Shown: positions 22,514 through 32,191, counted from the stretch's first letter. The stretch is 36,783 nucleotides of DNA from Actinomycetes bacterium (GCA_023389745.1 JAEWED010000184.1:1-36783), one strand, 5' to 3'. Notes: generated by a model from the sequence alone, not told the origin. Numbers and translations are program-made.

Positions 22514-24129
22514 GGTGTCGTGCGCAGCGATGCGAGCGACGCCTGCATCGCGGTGATGTCGACCGTGCCGGTCGCGGGCTCGATGTCGGAGAGCTCGTCC
22601 TCCGCGTCGGCGCCCTCGACGTCGTCGCCGACCGAGCCACGCACCGAGTCGTCCTCGGGCGGGGCAGGGACCGGCGCGAGCACCCAGGTGTCCTTCGAAC
22701 CGCCGCCCTGCGAGGAGTTCACCACCAGCGAACCCTTGCGCAACGCGACCCGGGTGAGCCCGCCCGGCAGCACCTCGACCTTCTCGCCCGACAGCACGAA
22801 GGGTCGCAGGTCGACGTGGCGCCCCTCGAAGTGGTCGTCGACGAGGGCGGGGTGCCGTGAGAGCTGCACGACCTCCTGTGCGATGTAGCCGCGCGGATCG
22901 GCGATGATCCCGGCCCGTGCGGCTTCGATCTCGTGCTCGGTCGCCTGGGGCCCGATCATCAGTCCGTACCCTCCTGCCTCGGCCACCGGCTTCACGACGA
23001 GCTCTTCGAGACGCGACAGCACCTCGGCGCGTTGTTCGGGGTCCCACAGCAGATAGGTGGGCACGTTCGGGATGATCGGCTCCTCACCCAGGTAGTACCG
23101 GATCATCTCGGGCACGTAGGCGTAGACCGCCTTGTCGTCGGCGACGCCGTTGCCCACCGCGTTCGCGATCGTCACGTTCCCGGCTCGCGCGGCGGCCATC
23201 AACCCCGGCACGCCGAGCGTCGAGTCGGGCCGGAAGACGACGGGGTCGAGGAACTGGTCGTCGATGCGCCGGTAGATGACGTCGACGCGCTTGAGCCCCG
23301 CGGTGGTGCGCATCGACACGACGTGGTCGTCGACGACGAGGTCCCGGCCCTCGACGAGCTCGACGCCCATCTGGGTCGCGAGGAAGACGTGCTCGAAGTA
23401 CGCCGAGTTGTAGATGCCCGGCGTGAGCACCACCACCGTCGGGTTGTCGCCGGCCCCCGGTGGGCTCGCCCGCTGCAACGCCTCGTGCAGCTTGCGTCCG
23501 TAGTGGTCGACGCGGCGCACCCGCTCACCGGCGAAGAGCTGCGGCAGGACCCTGGTGAGCGCGGCACGGTTCTCGATCACGTAGGACACCCCGCTGGGGC
23601 TGCGCAGGTTGTCCTCGAGCACCCGGTACTCGCCGGCACCGTCGCGGATCACGTCGATGCCGGCGACCAGGCACCGGGCGCCCGGCGGCACCGGCACGCC
23701 GAACGCCTCGGGGGTGAACCCGTCGGAGCTGAGCACCAACCAGCGGGGCACGACCCCGTCGCCGACGATCTGCATGCCGCCGACGTACAGGTCGTCGAGG
23801 AACCGGTTGAGCGCGGTGACCCGCTGCTCGAGGCCCGACTCGAGGTGGGCCCACTCGTCGCTGGGGATGACGCGGGGCGCCAGGTCCATCGGGAAGGTGC
23901 GTTCGATCCCGACGCCGGTGTCGTCGGACTCGTCGCCGTAGACGGTGAAGGTGATGCCCTGGGTCCGGAACGCCGCGGTCCTGCGCAGCTCGGCGCGGGC
24001 GAGGTCCTCGGGCGTCAGCGTCGACAGCGCCCCGGCGAGGCGCCGGTAGTGGGGTCGGACGGCGCCGTCGTCGTCGACGACCTCGTCGAAGAAGCCGCCG
24101 GTGTCGTAGTCGTCGAACCAGTTACCCAC
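22498..24129 (-). CDS. circularly permuted ATP-grasp protein (type 2, DUF404/407)
   Basis: A 543-residue member of the circularly permuted ATP-grasp family. Recognisable blocks are FRTQGITFTVY and ALNRFLDDLYV near the N-terminus, WLVLSSDGFTPEAFGVPVP, RVLEDNLRSPSGVSYVIENR (about residue 170-190), NAVGNGVADDKAVYAYVPEM and LEELVVKPVAEAGGYGLMIG (about 372-391), the last being the permuted ATP-binding part. ATP-grasp enzymes ligate a carboxylate to an amine; this family is predicted to make an unidentified peptide or amide. The GTG at 24129 begins the family's usual FDDYDTGGFFDE and has TACCGT 8 nt upstream. It is the first gene of the five-gene cassette. About 50 acidic, probably disordered residues form the C-terminus. 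Confidence 0.92.
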   Translation of the reverse strand: MGNWFDDYDTGGFFDEVVDDDGAVRPHYRRLAGALSTLTPEDLARAELRRTAAFRTQGITFTVYGDESDDTGVGIERTFPMDLAPRVIPSDEWAHLESGLEQRVTALNRFLDDLYVGGMQIVGDGVVPRWLVLSSDGFTPEAFGVPVPPGARCLVAGIDVIRDGAGEYRVLEDNLRSPSGVSYVIENRAALTRVLPQLFAGERVRRVDHYGRKLHEALQRASPPGAGDNPTVVVLTPGIYNSAYFEHVFLATQMGVELVEGRDLVVDDHVVSMRTTAGLKRVDVIYRRIDDQFLDPVVFRPDSTLGVPGLMAAARAGNVTIANAVGNGVADDKAVYAYVPEMIRYYLGEEPIIPNVPTYLLWDPEQRAEVLSRLEELVVKPVAEAGGYGLMIGPQATEHEIEAARAGIIADPRGYIAQEVVQLSRHPALVDDHFEGRHVDLRPFVLSGEKVEVLPGGLTRVALRKGSLVVNSSQGGGSKDTWVLAPVPAPPEDDSVRGSVGDDVEGADAEDELSDIEPATGTVDITAMQASLASLRTTPEEDA

Positions 24130-24137
24130 GGCTCTGG

Positions 24138-24143
24138 ACGGTA
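24138..24143 (-). promoter_or_regulatory. -10 of a probable leaderless ATP-grasp promoter
   Basis: TACCGT on the minus strand, 8 nt before the GTG at 24129; same hexamer as at the GNAT gene. Confidence 0.45.
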
Positions 24144-24194
24144 CGACCGACAGCGTCGCTCGCGCTGCGTTGCGCTCGACGTTTTACAGCGCGT

Positions 24195-25127
24195 TCACAG
24201 TTGGTCAGCGAGCGCCTCGCGCTGCAGGACCAGTGCGAGCCACTCCCCGTCTCGGCGCTCGTCCACCACCGCGAGCGGCGCGCACGCGGCGATCGCCCGC
24301 TCGCGCTGGTCGACGAGCACGCCGCTGAGCACCAGGTGGCCACCCGGCGCGACCGCGGTCCGCAGCGTCGTTCCGAGCTCCTCGATGATCGGCACGAGCA
24401 GGTTCGCCAGCACCAGGTCGAAGCCACCGTCGAGGTCCGACTGCTCGACCGGTTCGGCGCTCACGCGGACCCGGTCCGCGACCCCCGAGCTCGCGGCCGA
24501 CCGAGCCGTGGCGTCGAGCGCCTCGGGGGCGATGTCGTGGCAGCGGACCTCGCTCGCGCCGAGCAGGGCGGCGGCCACGGCGAGCACCCCGCTGCCCGAA
24601 CCCACGTCGAGCACGCGGGCACCCTCGGCGACAGCAGCGTCGGTGAGGAGGGCCTCGACGAGCTCGAGGCACATGCGTGTCGTCGGGTGGGCGCCCGATC
24701 CGAACGCGTCGGCCGCGGCGACGACGACCTCGAGCGCGTCGGGTGCCAGCGGTGACGCGGGGATCCACTCCGGGCGCACGACCAGCCGATCGCCGACCAC
24801 GACCACCTCGGCGTGGTCCTGCCACGACGACCCCCGGTCGGGGTCGGTCACGCGCTGCAGCGCGCCGTGGCCGAAGTACGCCTCGAGCGCCGGCAGCTCG
24901 GCGACGTCGGGGTCGGCGAGCAGGTCGACCGCACCGTCGTCGCGGGCGAGCTCGGACACCGCCGAGGCGCCCGCGACGAACAGCCGGTCGGCCGCGAGCT
25001 CGGCCTCGTCGGCCGAGACCGTGACCCGGATCGGCACCTGTCCCCCCGGAGGGAGGTCGCGCGGGTCACGGGGCAGGGCATCCGCGGGCTGCTCGGGCTG
25101 CATCTCGGGAGACGGCGCTGGCGACAC
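24195..25127 (-). CDS. prmA: ribosomal protein L11 methyltransferase PrmA
   Basis: A 310-residue SAM-dependent methyltransferase. The PrmA hallmark AFGSGAHPTT is at residues 141-150 (usual AFGTGxHxTT), SAM motif I VLDVGSGSGVLAVAA at 172-186, and the NLL motif in LVLANLLVPIIEEL, the counterpart of NPPY in related enzymes. The N-terminal domain that binds L11 starts at VPIRVTVSADEAE. Start choice is uncertain: GTG 25127 is preceded by TACCCT and six nt, the pattern seen at other genes here. GTG 25160 would lie inside the GTTCAC/GGTGAC cluster, and ATG 25103 has no ribosome site. The GxG threonine is Ser here, a mild change. It is divergent from sdhCAB. Confidence 0.88.
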   Translation of the reverse strand: MSPAPSPEMQPEQPADALPRDPRDLPPGGQVPIRVTVSADEAELAADRLFVAGASAVSELARDDGAVDLLADPDVAELPALEAYFGHGALQRVTDPDRGSSWQDHAEVVVVGDRLVVRPEWIPASPLAPDALEVVVAAADAFGSGAHPTTRMCLELVEALLTDAAVAEGARVLDVGSGSGVLAVAAALLGASEVRCHDIAPEALDATARSAASSGVADRVRVSAEPVEQSDLDGGFDLVLANLLVPIIEELGTTLRTAVAPGGHLVLSGVLVDQRERAIAACAPLAVVDERRDGEWLALVLQREALADQL

Positions 25128-25133
25128 CGCACG

Positions 25134-25139
25134 AGGGTA
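25134..25139 (-). promoter_or_regulatory. -10 of a probable leaderless prmA promoter
   Basis: TACCCT on the minus strand, 6 nt before the GTG at 25127. Confidence 0.4.
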
Positions 25140-25154
25140 GAGCCGGTCCCCGAG

Positions 25155-25187
25155 GTTCACGGTGACCGCCGTTCACCGGTTGGTGAC
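25155..25187. promoter_or_regulatory. GTTCAC/GGTGAC cluster between prmA and sdhC
   Basis: GTTCACGGTGACC (25155-25167), GTTCACC (25171-25177) and GGTGAC (25182-25187) are packed in 33 bp. The middle one matches the GTTCACC core of the pstS PHO box, and the neighbours are its complement or partial copies at about 10-11 bp spacing. It could be a regulator site shared by the divergent genes. Confidence 0.45.
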
Positions 25188-25210
25188 ACCACTTGCCGTA
25201 GCGCTAGGTT
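25180..25210 (+). promoter_or_regulatory. candidate sdhC promoter
   Basis: TTGGTG (25180-25185) and TAGGTT (25205-25210), 19 nt apart, form a plausible though wide-spaced promoter overlapping the GTTCAC cluster. The leader to sdhC would be about 115 nt. Confidence 0.35.
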
Positions 25211-25314
25211 GCGAGCGCGGAGCGGTCCGAGCTGTGACCGGTCCCAGGTTCCATGCCCTCGACCGCTCTCCGCCAGGAGCCGGCGTCGGGGAACGATCCC
25301 ACGGAGGACCGTCT

Positions 25315-25335
25315 GTGAACGAGCACGCACGATGA
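25315..25335 (+). CDS. six-codon leader ORF overlapping the sdhC start
   Basis: GTG AAC GAG CAC GCA CGA TGA encodes MNEHAR. It has an ideal GGAGG seven nt upstream (25303-25307), and its stop overlaps the sdhC ATG as ATGA (25332-25335). The sdhC ATG has no ribosome site of its own, so translation may reach it by reinitiation from this mini-ORF. Confidence 0.35.
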   Translation: MNEHAR

Positions 25336-26078
25336 CCCAGGCGATGGAGCGACCCGGAGCAGATGCTCCGGTGGTCAACGGCCAGCACAAGGTCCGCACG
25401 CCGTGGCCGGTCGAGTTCTACTCGACCGCCGTCGGCAAGAAGTGGGTCATGGCCCTCACCGGCATCGGCCTCATGGGCTACGTGTTCGCCCACATGGTGG
25501 GCAACCTGAAGATGTTCCTGGGCCGGTCGGAGTTCGACCACTACGCCGAGAGCCTGCGGGCGCTGCTCTACCCGATCCTTCCGCACCACGTGCCGCTGTG
25601 GGGCCTGCGCATCGGGCTGATCGCGATGTTCTTCTTCCACATCCAGTCCGCGTACTCGCTGACCCGGATGAACCACCGCGCGCGTCCGGTCAAGTACCAG
25701 TCGCCGCGTGACTACATCGCAGTGAACTTCGCCTCCCGCACCATGCGCTGGACCGGCATCATCATCGGCCTCTACGTGCTCTTCCACCTGGCCGACCTGA
25801 CGTGGGGATTCGCCAACCCGGACTTCGTGCGGGGCGCCGCCTACGACAACCTGGTCGCGAGCTTCGAGCGCTGGCCCGTGGCGATCCTCTACATCGTGTC
25901 GAACATCGCCCTGGGCATCCATCTGTTCCACGGCGGCTGGTCGATGTTCCAGAGCATCGGCATGAACAACCCCCGGTACAACGGTGCGCGACGTGCCTTC
26001 GCCGCAGGATTCGCGATCGTGGTGGCGGGCATCAACTGCGCCTTCCCCATCGCCGTGCTCGCCGGGATCGTGCACTGA
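25332..26078 (+). CDS. sdhC: succinate dehydrogenase cytochrome b558 subunit SdhC
   Basis: A 248-residue, single-chain, five-helix membrane anchor of the b558 type. Helices lie at about 36-56, 88-110, 139-159, 183-205 and 222-243. Histidines on helices, H54 (AHMVGN), H103, H152 (LFHLAD) and H197/H200 (GIHLFHGGWSMFQS), are placed to bind two hemes. This type usually passes electrons to menaquinone and needs no SdhD, and none is present. Gene order sdhC-sdhA-sdhB on one strand defines the operon. I took the ATG at 25332; the longer upstream frame is out-of-phase prmA sequence. Its only ribosome site seems to serve the overlapping six-codon ORF. Confidence 0.94.
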   Translation: MTQAMERPGADAPVVNGQHKVRTPWPVEFYSTAVGKKWVMALTGIGLMGYVFAHMVGNLKMFLGRSEFDHYAESLRALLYPILPHHVPLWGLRIGLIAMFFFHIQSAYSLTRMNHRARPVKYQSPRDYIAVNFASRTMRWTGIIIGLYVLFHLADLTWGFANPDFVRGAAYDNLVASFERWPVAILYIVSNIALGIHLFHGGWSMFQSIGMNNPRYNGARRAFAAGFAIVVAGINCAFPIAVLAGIVH

Positions 26079-26151
26079 GCCCTGCTCGTGACACGACTCG
26101 TCCGACACACACCGACCGCCGACCGCCCGACTCTCACAGGAGCCCACTGAC

Positions 26152-28080
<1,929 letters not shown>

Positions 28081-28119
28081 CGGCCCCGACAGCGACGCAC
28101 AGGACAGGGAAGACCACAC

Positions 28120-28899
28120 GTGAGCAACACGCTGAATCTCAAGCTCAAGGTCTGGCGACAGGACACCGCCGAGGGTCCGGGCCACTTCGAGGAGTACACG
28201 ACGGCCGTCGCCGATGACGCCTCGTTCCTCGAGATGCTCGACTACGTCAACGAGCAGCTGATCGAGGACGACAAGGAGCCCATCGCGTTCGACCACGACT
28301 GCCGAGAGGGCATCTGCGGCAGCTGCGGCCTGATGATCAACGGACAGGCGCACGGCCCCCAGAAGGGCACGGCGACCTGCCAGCTGCACATGCGCAAGTT
28401 CTCCGACGGCGACGAGATCGTCATCGAGCCCTGGCGTGCGGCCGGCTTCCCGATCATCAAGGACCTGGTCGTCAACCGGGCTGCCTTCGACCGGATCGTC
28501 GAGTCCGGCGGCTACATCTCGGTGAACACCGGCGCGGCGCCCGACGCGAACATCATCGCGGTGCCGAAGGAAGCTGCGGAGTCCGCGATGGACGCCGCCG
28601 CCTGCATCGGCTGCGGCGCCTGCGTGGCGGCCTGCCCCAACTCGGCGGCGAACCTGTTCACCGCGGCGAAGATGCAGCACCTCAACCTGCTGCCCCAGGG
28701 CCAGCCCGAGCGGCTCGAGCGCTCCGAGTCCATGGTCGAGACCATGGAGCAGTTCTTCGGCTCCTGCACGAACCACGGCGAGTGCCAGGAGGCGTGCCCG
28801 AAGGAGATCTCGATCGACTTCATCGCCATGATGAACCGGGACTACCTGAAGGCGAAGCTGAGCAACCGCCGCCGGACCGGTCAGAAGAAGGTCGGCTGA
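28120..28899 (+). CDS. sdhB: succinate dehydrogenase iron-sulfur subunit SdhB
   Basis: A 259-residue Fe-S protein carrying electrons from SdhA to the membrane anchor. Cysteines 61, 66, 69 and 87 (CREGICGSCG and TATCQ) bind the [2Fe-2S] cluster. The C-terminal ferredoxin domain has C162-C165-C168-C172 (CIGCGACVAACP) and C216-C222-C226 (CTNHGECQEACP), the pattern for [4Fe-4S] and [3Fe-4S] centres. The GTG at 28120 gives the family N-terminus (LNLKLKVWRQ). It is the last gene of sdhCAB; a lipoprotein gene begins two nt after its stop and may share the transcript. Confidence 0.96.
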   Translation: MSNTLNLKLKVWRQDTAEGPGHFEEYTTAVADDASFLEMLDYVNEQLIEDDKEPIAFDHDCREGICGSCGLMINGQAHGPQKGTATCQLHMRKFSDGDEIVIEPWRAAGFPIIKDLVVNRAAFDRIVESGGYISVNTGAAPDANIIAVPKEAAESAMDAAACIGCGACVAACPNSAANLFTAAKMQHLNLLPQGQPERLERSESMVETMEQFFGSCTNHGECQEACPKEISIDFIAMMNRDYLKAKLSNRRRTGQKKVG

Positions 28900-28901
28900 C
28901 C

Positions 28902-29465
28902 ATGCGCCGGACCGCGATCGCCGTCGTGGCGCTCGCGGTGGTCGCGCTCGCCGCGACCGGCTGCTCCTCGTCGCCCGAGCAGGTGACGGCGTCGAAGACC
29001 TCGCCCCCGCGACCCGAGGTGCGCTCGGAGCTCGCGCCCGACGAACCTGCAGTGCCGTCGGTCCCCAACGACCCGTCGGACTCCTTCGGCGAGCTGCCCG
29101 AGGGGTTCGAGGACTTCGGCTCCGGCATCGATGACATGCTCGACCAGTTCGAGTCCGAGCTCGGCGTGGCCGGCAGGTGCTTGGACCTGCTGATGAAGTA
29201 CGCCTCGCTGCTGGGCTCGGCGTTCGGGGCCCTGCCCGGCGAGTCGGACCGCGACGCGGTGCTCGACGAGCTGCGCGCCACGCTGCCGTCGGACCTGCAC
29301 GACGACCTGCAGACCATCGTCGACGGGCTCGAGTCCGTCGAGCGCGACGGCTTCGCCGGCGCCGGCGCTCTGACGGATCCGGCGTTCATCGACGCCAACG
29401 ACGCGATCGTCTCGTGGCTGCAGTCGTCGTGCGACGCTGCGGCCACCCCCGGCGAAGGCTCCTGA
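28902..29465 (+). CDS. predicted lipoprotein of unknown function, downstream of sdhB
   Basis: A 187-residue protein with a clear lipoprotein signal: MRRTAIAVVALAVVALAATG followed by C21. A Pro/Ser/Glu-rich linker (about 22-65) leads to a helical, acidic domain with two cysteines (GRCLDLLMKYASLLG and LQSSCDAA) that could form a disulfide once exported. I do not recognise a family. The ATG is two nt past the sdhB stop, with the likely ribosome site (AGAAG) inside sdhB, so it is probably translated from the sdh message. That suggests, but does not show, an envelope role linked to respiration. Confidence 0.8.
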   Translation: MRRTAIAVVALAVVALAATGCSSSPEQVTASKTSPPRPEVRSELAPDEPAVPSVPNDPSDSFGELPEGFEDFGSGIDDMLDQFESELGVAGRCLDLLMKYASLLGSAFGALPGESDRDAVLDELRATLPSDLHDDLQTIVDGLESVERDGFAGAGALTDPAFIDANDAIVSWLQSSCDAAATPGEGS

Positions 29466-29497
29466 CGACCCGTCAGACATCGCGGCCTCGACCTCTG

Positions 29498-29503
29498 TAG
29501 GGT
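29498..29503 (+). promoter_or_regulatory. -10 of a probable leaderless promoter (DapB-like gene)
   Basis: TAGGGT, 6 nt before the ATG at 29510; no ribosome site. Confidence 0.5.
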
Positions 29504-29509
29504 GCCCGG

Positions 29510-30604
29510 ATGGACGCACGAGCGCGACTCCGCGTCGGTGTCTGGGGGACGGGCAACGTGGGACGTGCCGCCATCCGGACCATCGACGCCCATCCGGACC
29601 TCGACCTGGCGGCGGTGTTCGTCGCGAACCCCGACAAGGTCGGTCGCGACGCCGGTGCGCTCGCCGAGCTGGGCCGTGAGCTGGGTGTCGCCGCCACCGC
29701 GGCCGCCTCGGCGGCCGACGTCACCGCCGCGGGGATCGATGCGGTGGTCTACGCCTGTTCGGGCGACGTCCGCCCCGACGACGCCGTCGAGGACATCCGG
29801 GCCTGCCTGGCGGGCGGGCTGATCGTCGTGACGCCGTCCATCTACCCGCTCTACGACCCGACGAGCGCTCCCGCCGAGCTGATCGACCCGATCCGCGCCG
29901 CGGTGGCCGAGGGCGGCGGGTCGCTCTTCGTGTCGGGCATCGACCCTGGCTGGGGCAACGACGTGCTGCCGGTGCTGCTGAGCGGCCTGGCGGGCACGAT
30001 CGAGCAGATCCGCTGCCAGGAGATCTTCGACTACACGACCTACGACCAGCCTGACTCGGTGCGCTATCTGATCGGCATGGGCGAGCCGATGGACTACGAA
30101 CCGCCGATGGTCGCGCCGACCGTGCCGACGATGGTCTGGGGCGGCCAGGTGCGCCTGATCGCCCGGGCACTCGGCGTCGAGCTCGACGAGATCCGCGAGA
30201 CGCTGCTGCGGCGCGAGCTCGACGAGACCGTGAGCAACTCGATGGGCGAGTTCGAGAAGGGCACCCAGGGAGCGCTGCGCTTCGAGGTACAGGGCATCGT
30301 CGGCGGTGAGCCGAGGATCGTCGTCGAGCACGTCACCCGCATCCACCCCTCATGTGCACCTGACTGGCCGATGCCGCCCGACGGCGGCGACGGCGCGCAC
30401 AAGGTCATCATCGAGGGGCGGCCGCGGATCGAGATCAACGTCGAGGCGACCGACGAGGGCGGCAACCGCGCCGCGGGCGGCAACGCCACCGCGGTGGGCC
30501 GACTCGTCAACGCGATCCCGTGGCTGCGAGCGGCCGGACCGGGTGTCTACGACGCACTCGACGTGCCGCTGGTGCCGGCGACCGGCAAGCTGGGACGAGC
30601 GTGA
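29510..30604 (+). CDS. DapB-like NAD(P)-dependent dehydrogenase
   Basis: A 364-residue oxidoreductase with an N-terminal Rossmann motif VGVWGTGNVGRAAIR (residues 9-23) and DLAAVFVANPDKVGRD at strand 2. The overall pattern (VVYACSGDVRP, GGLIVVTPS, FVSGIDPGWGNDVLPV) is that of the dihydrodipicolinate reductase-like / 2,4-diaminopentanoate dehydrogenase-like family widespread in actinobacteria, not true DapB, which is about 245-270 residues. Substrate is unknown; the ENxxG-like catalytic signature of DapB is absent. It is followed 28 nt later by the carboxymuconolactone decarboxylase-like gene on the same strand, probably an operon. Confidence 0.85.
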   Translation: MDARARLRVGVWGTGNVGRAAIRTIDAHPDLDLAAVFVANPDKVGRDAGALAELGRELGVAATAAASAADVTAAGIDAVVYACSGDVRPDDAVEDIRACLAGGLIVVTPSIYPLYDPTSAPAELIDPIRAAVAEGGGSLFVSGIDPGWGNDVLPVLLSGLAGTIEQIRCQEIFDYTTYDQPDSVRYLIGMGEPMDYEPPMVAPTVPTMVWGGQVRLIARALGVELDEIRETLLRRELDETVSNSMGEFEKGTQGALRFEVQGIVGGEPRIVVEHVTRIHPSCAPDWPMPPDGGDGAHKVIIEGRPRIEINVEATDEGGNRAAGGNATAVGRLVNAIPWLRAAGPGVYDALDVPLVPATGKLGRA

Positions 30605-30632
30605 TCGAGTCAACCGATCCAGGGGGATCCAG

Positions 30633-31112
30633 ATGATCGTCGAAGTACCCGAGGGCAAGCACCCGATCATGTACGTGTGGGGCGAGATGGTCCCCGGCAT
30701 CGGCCCGGCCGCGGCGAACTTCTCGGCGAAGGTCTACGAGGACACGACGCTGGGGCTGCGCGAGTTCGAGGCCGCCCGGTTGCGCATGTCGCAGATCAAC
30801 GGCTGTCTCTTCTGTCAGGACTGGCGCACCGAGATGGACGGCGTGAAGGTCGAGGAGGGCTTCGACACCGAGGTCGAGAACTGGCGCACCAGCGACGCGC
30901 TCGACACCCGGGCGAAGCTCGCCGCGGAGTACGCCGAGCGCTACGCGCTCGACCACCACGGACTCGACGAGGAGTTCTGGACCCGTATGAAGGCGCACTA
31001 CTCCGACGCCGAGATCGTCGAGCTCAGCATGTGCCTCGGCTCGTGGCTCGCCTTCGGCCGCCTCAACCACGTGCTCGGCCTCGACTCCGCCTGCGTCCTC
31101 CCCACCACCTGA
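30633..31112 (+). CDS. carboxymuconolactone decarboxylase/AhpD-like protein with CxxC
   Basis: A 159-residue all-alpha protein of the CMD/AhpD superfamily. The core RLRMSQINGCLFCQDWRTE carries the CxxC pair of the peroxidase-reducing members, but the histidine usually four residues after the second cysteine (CxxCxxxH) is Arg here. The second half has EIVELSMCLGSWLAFGRLNH, typical for the family. It may be a thiol-dependent hydroperoxidase or a decarboxylase-like enzyme; the missing His makes AhpD activity uncertain. The ATG at 30633 has AGGGGGA about nine nt upstream. It is coupled to the DapB-like gene and followed by a 23-bp perfect hairpin. Confidence 0.85.
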   Translation: MIVEVPEGKHPIMYVWGEMVPGIGPAAANFSAKVYEDTTLGLREFEAARLRMSQINGCLFCQDWRTEMDGVKVEEGFDTEVENWRTSDALDTRAKLAAEYAERYALDHHGLDEEFWTRMKAHYSDAEIVELSMCLGSWLAFGRLNHVLGLDSACVLPTT

Positions 31113-31142
31113 ACGGCACCTCCGTTCACGAACGGTCGTTCA

Positions 31143-31194
31143 CGAAATGACACCTGTTTTCGATGTGATGGCATCGAAAACAGGTGTCATTTCG
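31143..31194. terminator. 23-bp perfect inverted repeat between convergent genes
   Basis: Arms 31143-31165 and 31172-31194 are exact complements with a 6-nt loop (TGATGG). The stem contains TTTT/AAAA, making it unusually AT-rich for this region. It lies 31 nt after the CMD gene and 15 nt past the end of the opposing gene, so it may be a bidirectional terminator. Confidence 0.8.
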
Positions 31195-31208
31195 AGGTGC
31201 TGCGGGAG

Positions 31209-32135
31209 TCAGGTCGGGGGCTGGTTCCACTCGATCCAGCCGCCGCCGGTGCGGCCGGTCGCGACGTCGGTGACGCGGGCGAGCGCCCGGGGGAAGCGAG
31301 CCTCTCGACCGTCGGGGTGCACCAGCAGCACCGGTGAGAACGCGAGCGGCTCGAAGGTCAGGTCGAGCTCGCCGAAGGCCGTGGAGTTGCGCGTCGCCAG
31401 GCCCTCTCGTCCGAGCTCTGACCGGGTGCGCACCGCGTCGCTCTCACGGAACTCGATCGATCCGGGTGGCAGCTCGTAGCCGACACCCCAGTCGCTGTCC
31501 TCGCCGAAGAAACCACCGGCGGTGTGCCAGCGCGTGCCGTCGTCCAACCGTCCGGCGGTCCAGCTCCACCCGAGCGCCCACCAGTCACGCGCCGCGCCCC
31601 AGGAGTGATCGCGCTGCCCCCAGCCGTCGAACTCGATCTCCTCGTCACCGACGAGGATCCGGCCGTCGACCCGACAGGGGATCTCGTAGCGGGGCGTCAC
31701 GGCCGGCCACTGGTAGGCGGCGCGGTCGGTGTGGAAGTCGAGCTCGAAGCCGAACGGGATCCGCTCGCCGCGGGGGTCGTGGTACACCTCGGCCGCGTCG
31801 TCGAGCACGAGCGCGAACGACTCGAGGTTGATCGACATGTGCTCGAGCGGGGTCTCGACGACGTGGTCGGCCCACAGCCCGTCGTGCCGCAGCTCCAACG
31901 ACGTCGGCGACTTGGGCATCGGGATGTCGTTCTCGATGACGGTGATCAGCGGTCGATCCGGCCCGACCAGGCATGCCCAGTACCAGACGGTCCCCAACCC
32001 GGGGTTGAAGCCGATGCGCACGTAGCCGCCGAGCGACAGGTCCTCGCTGAACCAGTCCAGGTAGAAGGACTCGTTCCAGAGCATCGAGTCGTCGGGGGTG
32101 TGGCGGTGCTCGTCGAGCGGGTTCGGAGTCGGCAT
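31209..32135 (-). CDS. CrtC-like (hydroxyneurosporene synthase-type) protein
   Basis: A 308-residue protein resembling the lipocalin-like CrtC/DUF7064-7065 group. The key motif is FDGWGQRDHSWGAARDWWALG (GxRDHSWG), plus several aromatic-rich beta strands (GTVWYWACLV, WHTAGGFFGED). CrtC enzymes hydrate carotenoids; actinobacterial relatives occur widely near lipid and steroid genes, and their substrates are mostly unknown. There is no signal peptide. I chose the ATG at 32135 with CAGACT seven nt upstream; the longer frame adds unrelated residues. It is divergent from a lipoprotein gene with 56 bp between them. Family assignment rests on the motif only. Confidence 0.7.
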   Translation of the reverse strand: MPTPNPLDEHRHTPDDSMLWNESFYLDWFSEDLSLGGYVRIGFNPGLGTVWYWACLVGPDRPLITVIENDIPMPKSPTSLELRHDGLWADHVVETPLEHMSINLESFALVLDDAAEVYHDPRGERIPFGFELDFHTDRAAYQWPAVTPRYEIPCRVDGRILVGDEEIEFDGWGQRDHSWGAARDWWALGWSWTAGRLDDGTRWHTAGGFFGEDSDWGVGYELPPGSIEFRESDAVRTRSELGREGLATRNSTAFGELDLTFEPLAFSPVLLVHPDGREARFPRALARVTDVATGRTGGGWIEWNQPPT

Positions 32136-32142
32136 GCGCCGC

Positions 32143-32148
32143 AGTCTG
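32143..32148 (-). promoter_or_regulatory. possible -10 of the CrtC-like gene
   Basis: CAGACT on the minus strand, 7 nt before the ATG at 32135; an imperfect version of the TANNNT pattern. Confidence 0.35.
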
Positions 32149-32179
32149 TCAGGAGCGGCGTCGACGCGTCGCCCGCTCG

Positions 32180-32185
32180 TACACT
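32180..32185 (+). promoter_or_regulatory. -10 of a probable leaderless lipoprotein promoter
   Basis: TACACT, 6 nt before the ATG at 32192; no ribosome site. Confidence 0.5.
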
Positions 32186-32191
32186 CCCCCG

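Noticed and set aside
31124..31146. Repeated GTTCACGAA as a possible PHO box
   Set aside because: The two copies are 14 bp apart, not 11, lack the second CC, and lie between convergent genes with no promoter to control.
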